64,000 nucleotides of DNA from Phycisphaerae bacterium (GTDB lineage: Bacteria > Planctomycetota > Phycisphaerae > UBA1845 > PWPN01). The position numbers and the translations under genes are program-made. The stretch is from assembly GCA_012729395.1 (NCBI GenBank), contig JAAYDF010000037.1, positions 1-64,000 of the forward strand, given 5' to 3'. Below the pieces are notes generated by a model. The model worked only from the letters and a program-made list of their open reading frames with translations, was not told the origin of the DNA and did not search any database. Position 1 is the first letter of the stretch. Every line of letters begins with the position of its first letter. Positions 17,208 through 26,182 of this stretch are shown here, in pieces.

Positions 17208-17333
17208 GGGATAAACCCCGCCGCTCGCTTGGGTTGCCGAGTGAGCGTGCGCTTGGGTTGCCGAGCGAGCGTGTGCTTGGATCGCCGAGCGAGCGTTTTC
17301 CTGAGTCGCCAAGCGAGCCGCCGGGTTTATCCC
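17208..17333. repeat. Four 24-nt tandem repeats inside an inverted repeat
   Basis: Units at 17227-17250, 17251-17274, 17275-17298 and 17299-17322 (core TTGGGTTGCCGAGCGAGCG, decaying rightward). They are bracketed by GGGATAAACCC (17208-17218) and GGGTTTATCCC (17323-17333). No gene is recognised in 16938-17561. It is not a CRISPR: there are no spacers. Confidence 0.7.
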
Positions 17334-17561
17334 GGCGCCGGGCAGGGGATGTAGCCCGCGTTCGCTGAATGGCTGGATCGTCGGTAGAAACACGCGGGTG
17401 CCCGGATGTTTCGCTTGGACACCGGCCACCGTACAATGACCCTGGATCGTGCGGCAGGGACTCGGACGGACACCGTTGAGCCTCTGGGCAGGGCTTGTCT
17501 TCTCGCGAGGAGACGCCGGCAGCACGGGGCACGTCAGTCATCTTTCTGAAAGGGACAGGTC

Positions 17562-19136
17562 ATGACCATGCAGAGGATGTCATCGCCGTGTATGGGTTGT
17601 CCGCTGAACCGCCGTCAGTTCCTTGCGGCAGGATGCACCGCGTGTGCGGGGGCCGCGGGTCTGCTGACGGGCATAGCACCCGCCCGGGCCGCCGAAACCC
17701 AGGGTAAGGTGCGGGTACGGATCATCTACTCGCTGCATAAGCCCGTGCAGGACCGGCCCGACTGGCCCAACGTCGGCTTCGACTTCCGCCCGGCGATGGA
17801 ACGGATCGAGGCCACGCTGAAAGGCCAATGCCCCAAGATCGAGTTCGTCACCGCGATGGCGGACGGCCCGGAGGCGACGGCCAGGATCCTGGAGGAAGAC
17901 AAAGGGGGCGACATCGACGGGTATGTCGTCTATCAGATGAACTGCTGGAACCGGGTGGTGCAGACGATTGTCGCCTCGGGCAAGCCGACGCTCTATGCCG
18001 ATTTCCAGTATGCCGGCAGCGGGGGCTTCCTGGTTTATACCGCCGGCTTCCTGCGCAGCGGGGCGTCCAACGTCGGATTCATCGGTTCATCGCGGATGGA
18101 CGATGTGGTGGCCGCGGTTCGGTGCTTCGAGCGGGTCAAGTCGGGAGCGACGCCGGCGGAGTTTGCGACCGCGGTGGCTGCCGTCCGCAAGCAGCGAACG
18201 CCGGCCCCGAGCGATCTGGCCTGCCAGCCGGACCCGATCTCGGCTTTGTCGCCGCGGGACTGTCTGGCCCGCATGAAGGAAAGCAAGATCCTCGCCGTGG
18301 CCCACGTGTCCGCGGAGTACGCGGCGGTGGTGAAGCAGGAAATGGGGGTAGAGATTGTCGCCGTCCCGTTCGCTGAGCTGAATGCCGCCTGGGAGGTCGC
18401 CGACAAAGATGAATCGCGGGCGGTGGCCGACCGCTGGCAGAAGTCCGCGGCCCGGGTCGCGGATGTGTCGAGAGAGACGCTTGAGAACTCCGCGGCCATG
18501 TACTTGGCCGAGAAGGCGGTACTCAAGAAGCACGGGGCCAACGCCATCACCATCAACTGCCTGGGTGGGTTCTACGGCAACCACATCCATGCCTATCCGT
18601 GCCTGGGCTTCCACGAGCTGGCCAACGAGGGGTTTGTGGGGGCTTGCGAGTGCGACGTGCGTTCGACGTCGACGATGGTGGCCATGACCGCCCTGACGCA
18701 GGGTCGCCCCGGTTACATCTCGGATCCGGTCATCGATACGGCCAAGCGGCAGATCATCTACGCCCACTGCGTGGCGTCGAATCGGGTGTTCGGGCCCAAG
18801 GGGCCGGCCAACCCCTTCGAGATCCTGACCCACTCCGAGGATCGGCAGGGGGCGTCGGTGCGCTCGCTGTTGCCGTCAGGCTACATGACCACCTCGGTCG
18901 AGTTCGGCCCGGACCGCAAGACCATCCTCTTCCACCAGGGCAAAGCGGTGGGCAACGACCCCGACGACCGGGCTTGCCGGACCAAGCTGGTGGCCGAACC
19001 GGTCGGCGATATTGAGAAGCTTCACACCCAGTGGGACGCATGGGGCTGGCACCGGGTGACCTACTACGGCGATCTCAAGGAGCCGGTCTTCGCCTTGGCC
19101 GACGCCCTGGGCTGGCAGGTTCTCGAAGAAGCGTGA
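17562..19136 (+). CDS. Tat-exported L-fucose/L-arabinose isomerase-like protein
   Basis: 524 residues. The N-terminus carries a twin-arginine signal, NRRQFLAAGCTACAGAAG, ending at PARAAE. The mature part resembles the FucI/AraA fold: an N-terminal Rossmann-like region with DGYVVYQMNCW, a central region, and a C-terminal half with ACECDVRSTSTMVAM and DPVIDTAKRQIIYAHCVAS. Cytoplasmic FucI and AraA need Mn2+ and lack export signals, so a folded, cofactor-loaded enzyme exported through Tat would be unusual; the protein could instead be a binding protein on the same scaffold. It stands alone, with no fucose pathway genes next to it. Function is unproven. Confidence 0.75.
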   Translation: MTMQRMSSPCMGCPLNRRQFLAAGCTACAGAAGLLTGIAPARAAETQGKVRVRIIYSLHKPVQDRPDWPNVGFDFRPAMERIEATLKGQCPKIEFVTAMADGPEATARILEEDKGGDIDGYVVYQMNCWNRVVQTIVASGKPTLYADFQYAGSGGFLVYTAGFLRSGASNVGFIGSSRMDDVVAAVRCFERVKSGATPAEFATAVAAVRKQRTPAPSDLACQPDPISALSPRDCLARMKESKILAVAHVSAEYAAVVKQEMGVEIVAVPFAELNAAWEVADKDESRAVADRWQKSAARVADVSRETLENSAAMYLAEKAVLKKHGANAITINCLGGFYGNHIHAYPCLGFHELANEGFVGACECDVRSTSTMVAMTALTQGRPGYISDPVIDTAKRQIIYAHCVASNRVFGPKGPANPFEILTHSEDRQGASVRSLLPSGYMTTSVEFGPDRKTILFHQGKAVGNDPDDRACRTKLVAEPVGDIEKLHTQWDAWGWHRVTYYGDLKEPVFALADALGWQVLEEA

Positions 19137-19272
19137 TCGCGACCGGGCAGACGGTCGCCGTCGGCCTGATGCCCGGCAATTCCCATCGACATACCCAAGC
19201 CTCGCGTTCTGCTATACTACGGCGAGGAGATGATTCCCTACGAACGCATGGGTGCAGGGAGGTAATGTCTGC

Positions 19273-20889
19273 ATGAACAGGATCGCGTCGCGGCGGTGGT
19301 GGCTGCTCTGGAGTCTTGGTTTAACTGTCGCGGCCGGTTGTACACTGCCGCACATCGGCGTCCCGACTCGGACGCCGGCCCCCGTGACCTCGGGGCTGAT
19401 CGCTCGCGGGACACCGCACGTTACCCCGTTCTTCCATCAGGATAGCGGGCAGCCCGGTCCGACGGTGCTGATCATCGGGGGCATACACGGCAACGAGCCA
19501 GCCGGCGCCGAAGCCGCGGGCCAGATCCGCTACTGGCGGATTACCCGAGGCAAGCTGGTCGTCGTGCCGCGAGCGAATCCTCCCGCACTGGCCGCCAACA
19601 CGCGCGGTATTCCCGGCAAGCCGACAGCGGTGGCCAATCTCAACCGCAACTTCCCCCGCATGGATCACCCCGACGACGCGCCGCGAGGCCCCATCGCCGA
19701 GGCCCTCTGGGAGTTCGTATGCGACCTGCGGCCCGATTGGGTTCTCGACCTGCACGAAGGCTATGACTTCCACACCGCCAGCAAGTCCAGCGTCGGCTCC
19801 AGCATCATTCACTTCGACGACGAGGAGACCAATCGCTACGTCGAGCGGATGCTTGAGGCGGTGAATGCCGAGGTTACCGAGCCGGAGAAAAGACTCGCCA
19901 GCGTTCCCCGCGGTCCGGTGAACGGTGGTCTGGTGCGGGCGGCGATCACCCATCTCCAGGCCCGCGGCATGATCATCGAGACGACCTGGAAGGAGCAGCC
20001 ATTGTCGCTGCGTACCCGCCAACATCGCCTGATGGTTCATCGCATTCTGGCCGACTTGGACATGATCACTCACGGTCCGGAGGTGCGTCCGCCGGTGTTC
20101 GTCAGTCATGGTTCGGCTCCGCCCGCCGACGGCCGTCTGCACGTTGCCCTGTATGACGGGCCGGGCACCAGTGGCGAGGGAGTGCCCAACATCAGCGCTA
20201 TCATCCGCGGCATGCCCGAGGCGACAGTGACCCTGGTGGGGCCGGCGGATCTTCGCGATCGGCCGCTTGCCGCGTTCAGCGCGGTCGTGTTTCCGGGTGG
20301 CAGTGCCAGGGCCCAGGGGCAAGCCATCGGCGAGGAGGCGCGCGAGCACATCCGCGAGTTCGTCCGCGGTGGTGGTGGGTACGTCGGCATCTGCGCGGGC
20401 GCCTACCTGGGCACCTGTCGAGTGGAGCATTACCTGAGCATGGTTCGTGCGTATCACTACAGCCCTTGGCAGCGTGGGCGACAGCGCGTGGATATCGAGT
20501 TGACCGAATACGGTCGCGACGTGCTGGGTCTGGCGGATCGGCCTGGCCCGTTCGATGTGCGTTATGCCAACGGCCCGCTTTTCTTCCATGAAGACGGTTT
20601 GGTGCCGGACCTGGATCTGCCGCCGTTCGAGGTAATCGCCCATTTCCGCAGCCCCGCCAGGTACAAGGGGCAAGTTCAGGAGATGATGGTGGATACGCCT
20701 GCCATCGTCTCCGCGGCGTTTGGCGGCGGGCGGTGTATCCTGATCAGTCCGCACCCTGAATCCGACGACCATCTGTGGTGGTTGGTGGAGCAGTCGTTGC
20801 GTTGGGTTGCCCACCGGGAGTCATCGCCGGCTCGCCAGCGCGTCGTCCTGGCTCCCCGACAGGCCGACCTCGCGGCAACGGCTCACTGA
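19273..20889 (+). CDS. Lipoprotein fusing an AstE/M14-like deacylase to a GATase1/BPL_N-like domain
   Basis: 538 residues; the ATG at 19273 has GGGAGG ten bases upstream and gives a signal peptide with the lipobox TVAAGC (Cys at about 23). The first half is a succinylglutamate desuccinylase/zinc-carboxypeptidase-like domain: zinc ligands His and Glu in GGIHGNEPAG, the third ligand in DLHEG, and the general-base Glu in MIIETTWKE. The second half looks like a class I glutamine-amidotransferase-type fold of the BPL_N kind: VVFPGG, FVRGGGGYVGICAGAYLG with a nucleophile-position Cys, and a late ISPHPES. The combination suggests hydrolysis of amide or peptide bonds in the periplasm. A TATACT box at 19213-19218 may be its -10 element. 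Confidence 0.75.
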   Translation: MNRIASRRWWLLWSLGLTVAAGCTLPHIGVPTRTPAPVTSGLIARGTPHVTPFFHQDSGQPGPTVLIIGGIHGNEPAGAEAAGQIRYWRITRGKLVVVPRANPPALAANTRGIPGKPTAVANLNRNFPRMDHPDDAPRGPIAEALWEFVCDLRPDWVLDLHEGYDFHTASKSSVGSSIIHFDDEETNRYVERMLEAVNAEVTEPEKRLASVPRGPVNGGLVRAAITHLQARGMIIETTWKEQPLSLRTRQHRLMVHRILADLDMITHGPEVRPPVFVSHGSAPPADGRLHVALYDGPGTSGEGVPNISAIIRGMPEATVTLVGPADLRDRPLAAFSAVVFPGGSARAQGQAIGEEAREHIREFVRGGGGYVGICAGAYLGTCRVEHYLSMVRAYHYSPWQRGRQRVDIELTEYGRDVLGLADRPGPFDVRYANGPLFFHEDGLVPDLDLPPFEVIAHFRSPARYKGQVQEMMVDTPAIVSAAFGGGRCILISPHPESDDHLWWLVEQSLRWVAHRESSPARQRVVLAPRQADLAATAH

Positions 20890-21196
20890 GCGAACCGCTG
20901 TCCGACAGCAAGCCTCCATGCGTAGGGATGCGTCCCCGATTCGCGCCGTCCTGATCGAGCTGTTTGCCATGGTTGAGCGGTTGTGCTGCAAGCACGGGCA
21001 AGCCCGATAAATCGCGTCCCTGCACACGGGTTGTAGGGGCTTTGCCCCTTTCTGTTGCGCTTCGCGTCGAACTCGGCCGCATTGGGTTCGATAACTCCGG
21101 TCGCCCCCCGGTTTGTCCGATATCCCAAGAAGCACCCCTGTGCCCGTCGAAGGGGATGGGCCGGTAGCGTGGCAGTGGCTTGCGGGGCGGTTCCTC

Positions 21197-24100
21197 ATGT
21201 ATGCTGAGTTCTTTGGGTTAGAGCGTTCGCCGTTTGCCAACACGGCGGATCCCGCCTTCTTCTTCCGCACGGCCGAGCACGAAGAGGCCCTCGCCTCGCT
21301 GGTTTATGGGGTGACGCAGCGGCGAGGCCTGACGGTGATTACCGGCCCACCGGGCTGTGGCAAGACGCTGTTGGCCCATTCGCTGATGCGGACACTCGAT
21401 GGCCAAGCCCAGAGCGCACTGGTGTTGCACGCGCCGGAGAACGGTCACGATCTGGTGGCCACGCTGTGCCGCGAGTTCGACGTTCGACATCGGGCCGCTC
21501 AGACGACCGGCGAACTGGTCGAACGGCTTCATAGCCATTTGTGCGAACGGTTCTGCGAGGGCAAGACGGCCGTCGCCATCCTCGACGAGGCCCAGAACCT
21601 CAGTCTCGACACGCTCGAACACCTGCGCATGCTGGGCAACCTGGAACGCGAGAACGCCAAGCTGTTGCAGATCGTACTGCTCGGGCAGCCGGAGCTGATC
21701 GGCGTACTTCGCCTGCCGCAGATGCGGCAACTCTGCCAGCGGGTTTTTTGTGCCTGCCAGTTGCGTGCACTGGATCGTGACCAGACACGCAGCTACGTGC
21801 GTCATCGGCTGACCATCGCGGGGGCGAGTGAACGGGAGCTGTTCACCGACGAGGCCATCGACCTGCTTCACGATCGGTCGGGCGGCCTGCCGCGCATGAT
21901 TAACCAGATCGCGGATAGCGCCCTCTTGCTTGCCTATGGAGCCAACCGCCCGGTAGTCGATCGGGATACGGTTAGCAACGCGCTCAAGGAGATGATCGCA
22001 CTGTACGGGGAAGGTACTTCCTCGGAGTCGGGGAATGATCTGCCCGACGGTCATACCGCGCTCGTGACCGACAGGAGCGAGGGTCAGGCGACACGACAAG
22101 GTGTCCCGGTTCGATCCACAGACGAGCCAACGTCCACAGTCTCGCAAGGATTGGATGAGCGGGTACGCCAAGGGGCGGAAGTGGCCGGCCGCCTTGGCGA
22201 GGTCAGTCGGCTTGCCCGCGAGCAGTCCGCGGACCTGATCGCCTTAGTCGAACGAGCGCAGAGCACAGTGGCGACGTTGCATGGTTCGGGGGATGCCCTG
22301 GCGACCGCTCGGGCGGAAGCTGTCGCCAAGGCGACCAAGCTCGCCCGGCTTGTTCGGCGGGCAAACCGAGTGGCCAGGGGCCTGGACGCCGGCCAAGTCA
22401 GTGCCCAGGAACAGGGCGACCGGCTGGCGGAGCTTCATGCCGAGGCGCAGCGATCCGCCGACATTCTGGCGACGGAGCTGCCGGAGGCCGTTCAGACGCT
22501 GGATGGCCGCGTCAAGGAAGCTCACGAGTTGCTCGACGAGGTGCTGCGTGCCCTGGCCGACCTGACCGTCGCCACCGAGCGAACACAGTCTATCCAGGAA
22601 CGAGCGCAGAGCGCGATCGATCAGGCGGAGGGGGTGCATACCGCTCTCGACCGGAGCTGCACGGCGGCAAACCAGCAGCGTCGCCGCATGGTTGATCTGC
22701 TGCATTTCTCGAAGAACTCGACTGAGCGTTTGGAGCAGGTGACCGGCAAGGCGGAGAAGACCGTCGATCAACTGCGGTTCGCGGACGGCGAGGTGAAGGC
22801 TGCCACCCGGGCCTGCGTCGAAGCGACCGGGTCCCTCGACGAGCGTCTGGCGAACATCCGCGAAGAGACTGCCGATTTGCAGATCTCCGCCGAGGCGGCT
22901 CGTGGCGTGCGAGAAGCTTTGGCATGTGACATCCGCGCCTTGGAAGCTCAACTGGCGGTCTCGCGTGAGGAACGATCCGCCGCACAGGCGGCAGCGATCG
23001 AGATGCGTGAGGAGTTGGCTCGGTTGGCCGACGAGATTGGCGGGCGAATGCGGACGGCGGAGGATCTGCTCGGCCAATCCCGCGCCCAGACCGAGCGCCT
23101 GCACGAGCAGTTTCGCGATGCCGTCGCGGCCGCCAGTCGTCTGACGCAGGTTCACGAACAGGCCGTCGTCCAGGCAGAACGCCTCAGCGAGGAGACCAGC
23201 CGGGCATCGGCCGTTCACCAGCAACTCGCGGCCGGGGCGTGCGACGCCAGAGAGATCTGCGAGGAGTTAACGGATACCGTCGCCTCCTCGCGAGGCCAGA
23301 CCGATGCCATCCTGCGTTTGACCGAGCGCCTCGATGACCTGCTTCCGGCCGTCCGCCGCCACATGGCCGAGGCTGAGTCGGCCGCGACCCGACTCGGGCA
23401 ACTCCGCGTGGAACTCACCAGCGAGGTCTTGCCGACGGCCCATCGCGAACTCACGGAGCGGCAAGCGCAGGCCCACGCCGTGCTCCAAGCGGTTGCCGAG
23501 CAGTCGGAGCTTCTGGAACGGGCGATCGAGTCGGCCCGGTCGGCGTGCACCGAAACCGCCCGCAACGGCGAGGATCTTCGCGGCCTCAATCAGAGCGTCC
23601 TCGATTCGCTGGCCAGTCTTCAAAACCTGGCCGACACCGCGGCCCGGCGGGTCGACGAGAAAGTGTCCTTGCTGGACGATCGGCTCGAGCAGGTCGGCCA
23701 GGAATCCGCGACGCTGATGACCCGGTTTGAGGATTCGCGGTCGGCGGCTGGCGAACTCGCCTGTGACGTCGATCGGCAACTCGCCCGGCTTCGCGAACAG
23801 GTCGCGACATCGCAGTGCGTGATCGGCGAACTGGATGGCCTGCGAACCCAACTGGTCGAGCTGACGGGACCGCAGGCGGCGGAACTGATCGACAGCCACA
23901 GGGCGACGCTGGACGGTTCGCTGGCCGCCGCGGGGCAGTCGGCTAACCAACTCGATCAAGCCACCGCACAAGCCCAGGTGCTGGCGGGGCGGATTACCGA
24001 GGTGCTCGAACAGGTCCGCCAGGCAGGGGAATCGCTGTCCGCGTCGCGGACGGCGGCGGAGAAGCTCGCCACCCAGTGCGGCGAACGGCAGGATGCTTTG

Positions 24101-24562
24101 GGCGCGAGGCTCGATCAAGCCGCCCAGCACTCGGAGAACCTGGAAGGCCTGGTGAAGCGGGCGGAAGGCGTGCTGGCGGCCCTTGCCCAGCAGGCCCAGC
24201 AAACAGCGGAAGCTCGCGAAGATCTGGATTGCGTGGCCCGCCGGCTGGCTCGTGAGCGAGCCCTCGCGGCTGTGTGTATGCACCGCTTGGTGAGCATGCG
24301 ATCGGAGGTCGAGCACAACGCGGATGGAGTCTCCTCCGTGTGTGGGGCCTCGGACCGAGATGCGATAGTGAGCCCGTCGTCAGGCTCCGGTACCCGCGGT
24401 GCGAAACCGGCCATCGCTGTCGCCGGTGGTTACGTCGACGCCATCGACGAGATTTGCCGCCTCCTCAAAACCCCCTTGGCCGGATCTCACCCTTCCTCTC
24501 GCAGAGACCGTGCTTGTGCACGCGCGTCAACTGCTGGTGAGACCTCAGGCGAGATCGACTGA
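21197..24562 (+). CDS. ExeA-like AAA ATPase fused to a giant helical/coiled-coil tail
   Basis: 1,121 residues. I start at MYAEFFGLERSPFANT because ExeA/GspA-type ATPases begin exactly so; an upstream in-frame start is less likely. Residues 1-275: AAA ATPase with Walker A GPPGCGKT (about 50-57), Walker B VAILDEAQNL, and the arginine-rich sensor region GGLPRMINQIADSALL. Residues ~330-1070: almost uninterrupted Ala/Glu/Gln/Arg/Leu heptads, apolipoprotein- or methyl-receptor-like, expected to form a very long coiled coil. Typical ExeA proteins have a peptidoglycan-binding domain after the ATPase, absent here. The stop codon overlaps the next ATG (TGATG), so a small membrane protein is co-translated. 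A role in envelope or secretion-system scaffolding is inference. Confidence 0.85.
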   Translation: MYAEFFGLERSPFANTADPAFFFRTAEHEEALASLVYGVTQRRGLTVITGPPGCGKTLLAHSLMRTLDGQAQSALVLHAPENGHDLVATLCREFDVRHRAAQTTGELVERLHSHLCERFCEGKTAVAILDEAQNLSLDTLEHLRMLGNLERENAKLLQIVLLGQPELIGVLRLPQMRQLCQRVFCACQLRALDRDQTRSYVRHRLTIAGASERELFTDEAIDLLHDRSGGLPRMINQIADSALLLAYGANRPVVDRDTVSNALKEMIALYGEGTSSESGNDLPDGHTALVTDRSEGQATRQGVPVRSTDEPTSTVSQGLDERVRQGAEVAGRLGEVSRLAREQSADLIALVERAQSTVATLHGSGDALATARAEAVAKATKLARLVRRANRVARGLDAGQVSAQEQGDRLAELHAEAQRSADILATELPEAVQTLDGRVKEAHELLDEVLRALADLTVATERTQSIQERAQSAIDQAEGVHTALDRSCTAANQQRRRMVDLLHFSKNSTERLEQVTGKAEKTVDQLRFADGEVKAATRACVEATGSLDERLANIREETADLQISAEAARGVREALACDIRALEAQLAVSREERSAAQAAAIEMREELARLADEIGGRMRTAEDLLGQSRAQTERLHEQFRDAVAAASRLTQVHEQAVVQAERLSEETSRASAVHQQLAAGACDAREICEELTDTVASSRGQTDAILRLTERLDDLLPAVRRHMAEAESAATRLGQLRVELTSEVLPTAHRELTERQAQAHAVLQAVAEQSELLERAIESARSACTETARNGEDLRGLNQSVLDSLASLQNLADTAARRVDEKVSLLDDRLEQVGQESATLMTRFEDSRSAAGELACDVDRQLARLREQVATSQCVIGELDGLRTQLVELTGPQAAELIDSHRATLDGSLAAAGQSANQLDQATAQAQVLAGRITEVLEQVRQAGESLSASRTAAEKLATQCGERQDALGARLDQAAQHSENLEGLVKRAEGVLAALAQQAQQTAEAREDLDCVARRLARERALAAVCMHRLVSMRSEVEHNADGVSSVCGASDRDAIVSPSSGSGTRGAKPAIAVAGGYVDAIDEICRLLKTPLAGSHPSSRRDRACARASTAGETSGEID

Positions 24563-25197
24563 TGCGTCCTTTCACGGTGTTTCTGGCGATGGTGATGACG
24601 GTGGCCGTTGTCGGCTACCTGCTTGTGTCGCCGGTCTACCTGGGCGACCTTCGTTGGCTGATCGTTGCCCTGCCGATTTCGTTGGTCATTCTGCGCGAGA
24701 TTTACGAGCATGTGCCCGGCATGGCGTCCCCGGCTCGCCGCGGGCATCGTGGCCGACTGGTGATCGAGCCGCTGGAGGGCGACGCCTTGGCGGATTGCGA
24801 GGAGGAGCCGGACGCATGGACCATCGACGGGCTCTGGACGGGCACCGTCCGTGTTTGGCCGGCTTTGCCCACCGACGCCCTCGTTGTGCTGCCCCTGTCG
24901 CTGTGGATCGATCAGCAAGGCCGGACCGTTGAAATCCTCCGTGCCGAGTCCTCCGAGAAAGGACCGCATGTGACTGACGTCGCGGTCGTCGAGTATGACC
25001 AGTCGCGGGGATATGTCGATCTTTCACTCACGCTCGAAATCGACCAGCAATGGCAAACCCTCGATGCCCGTCTCGTACTCCATTCCGCTCGGATGGAACC
25101 CGAGGACGAGCCCGCTCGGGTGACGGTAGAACTGCGGCGAGCGGTCCTTCGACTGGAGCCCTTCACGCCCGCAATGCCGCTTGCCGCGACCGCGTGA
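24562..25197 (+). CDS. Small two-TM membrane protein coupled to the ExeA-like gene
   Basis: 211 residues, ATG overlapping the upstream stop. Two N-terminal membrane segments (FTVFLAMVMTVAVVGYLLV and LIVALPISLVILREI) are followed by a roughly 150-residue soluble domain with alternating hydrophobic strands (GTVRVWPALPTDALVVLPLS; GYVDLSLTLEI), probably beta-rich. No known family is recognised. Translational coupling suggests it forms a complex with the ATPase-coiled-coil protein, perhaps as its membrane anchor. Its 3' end overlaps the convergent RDD gene by 35 nt. Confidence 0.75.
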   Translation: MRPFTVFLAMVMTVAVVGYLLVSPVYLGDLRWLIVALPISLVILREIYEHVPGMASPARRGHRGRLVIEPLEGDALADCEEEPDAWTIDGLWTGTVRVWPALPTDALVVLPLSLWIDQQGRTVEILRAESSEKGPHVTDVAVVEYDQSRGYVDLSLTLEIDQQWQTLDARLVLHSARMEPEDEPARVTVELRRAVLRLEPFTPAMPLAATA

Positions 25198-25945
25198 CGC
25201 CTTCGGGCGACGATGGCTGGGGTATCAACCGACGGATCTCCTCGGGAATGTCGCCTCCGCACTCGGGGCACCGGCCGGAGGTGTTGCCCGTCAGGTCGTA
25301 GCCACACGTCGGACAGATGTGTACGGATGGCAGAAATGGCCGACAATGAGCGTGTTTGCCGCAGATCACCCTGGTGCCGGCCCACTTGTCGCCCCGGCGG
25401 GGTTGGCCGTGCCATACCTCATCGGCGATCACGATCACAGCGAAGGGCACGAGCAGACAGAGGTTTCGTTTGAACGACTGCCAGAAGCCGGTCGGGTGCC
25501 ATGACTCGATCGTCACCACGCGCAACCCGAACAGCCACTTGCCGGGTGAATGACCCGCGAAGCCATCCCTCCAAAGCAGCAGGATCCACGGCGCCATACT
25601 TGTCGCTGCTCTTCCCCAAACGCCCAAGCCCGATCCCCCGAGTCTGGCAATGAGAGGTTCAACGATTGCCGAGACCAGGAACACCGCAAGCAATAAATCC
25701 AGGGCAAATGCCATCAACCGTCGGATCAGGAACCGGTGTTCACAAGGCCGACAGATGCGAACGCCGTAAAGAAAGGCCCGTTCTCGCAGGTTGATCCCAC
25801 TGCCGCATATCGGGCAGCCCAGGACGCGGGCCGGCTCATCAACGCCAACGGCTGGATGGGGTGTTGTGGCGTTCACAGAATCGCGTCTCCGGACCTGCGG
25901 GCCGGTACTGAAAGGACACCAGACGCCCTGCTCGGTAGACTCCAT
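25163..25945 (-). CDS. RDD-family membrane protein with zinc-ribbon ends
   Basis: 260 residues from ATG 25945; GTG at 25876 with GGAG upstream is an alternative start. An N-terminal CxxC pair (LGCPICGSG) and a later CRPCEH suggest one zinc finger. The RDD core follows: FLIRRLMAFALDLLLAVFLV (Arg-Arg...Asp) and GHSPGKWLFGLRVV, with three or four membrane helices. The C-terminus has a second zinc ribbon, CPTCGYDLTGN...CPECG, a tail seen often in Phycisphaerae membrane proteins. RDD proteins are mostly of unknown function; a few are Na+/H+ or compatible-solute transporters. The 3' end overlaps the convergent gene by 35 nt. Confidence 0.82.
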   Translation of the reverse strand: MESTEQGVWCPFSTGPQVRRRDSVNATTPHPAVGVDEPARVLGCPICGSGINLRERAFLYGVRICRPCEHRFLIRRLMAFALDLLLAVFLVSAIVEPLIARLGGSGLGVWGRAATSMAPWILLLWRDGFAGHSPGKWLFGLRVVTIESWHPTGFWQSFKRNLCLLVPFAVIVIADEVWHGQPRRGDKWAGTRVICGKHAHCRPFLPSVHICPTCGYDLTGNTSGRCPECGGDIPEEIRRLIPQPSSPEGVTRSRQAALRA

Positions 25946-26041
25946 AATGGTAGCAGGTACCTAAAACATGGGCAAGTCGCCGGATTTCCAGTCTCTGTGC
26001 CGCAGGTTCGTGGCAGAATCAGCGTGGCCCCGATCTCCTGA

Positions 26042-26113
26042 GGACCAAGTCAACTTGTTGATGGCGGACCGAGTTGGACTGTTGATGGCGGACCGAGTCA
26101 ACTTGTTGATGGA
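26042..26113. repeat. Three 24-nt tandem repeats
   Basis: Units at 26042-26065, 26066-26089 and 26090-26113, core GGACCGAGTCAACTTGTTGA, upstream of the TauE/SafE gene. The unit length equals that at 17208-17333, but the sequences are unrelated. Confidence 0.75.
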
Positions 26114-26182
26114 AGACCGACAGGCGGGTTCTCCGTTTGTCCGCGTTGCGTTTCGTGGCGTGTGGCCCTACATTGCCCGGCC

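Noticed and set aside
17208-17333. Possible CRISPR array
   Set aside because: The 24-nt units are directly adjacent with no spacers, and no cas genes are present.
19321-20814. Minus-strand open frame of 497 codons
   Set aside because: Opposite a lipoprotein gene with zinc-peptidase and GATase-like motifs; the minus-strand product is His/Arg-rich without any motif.
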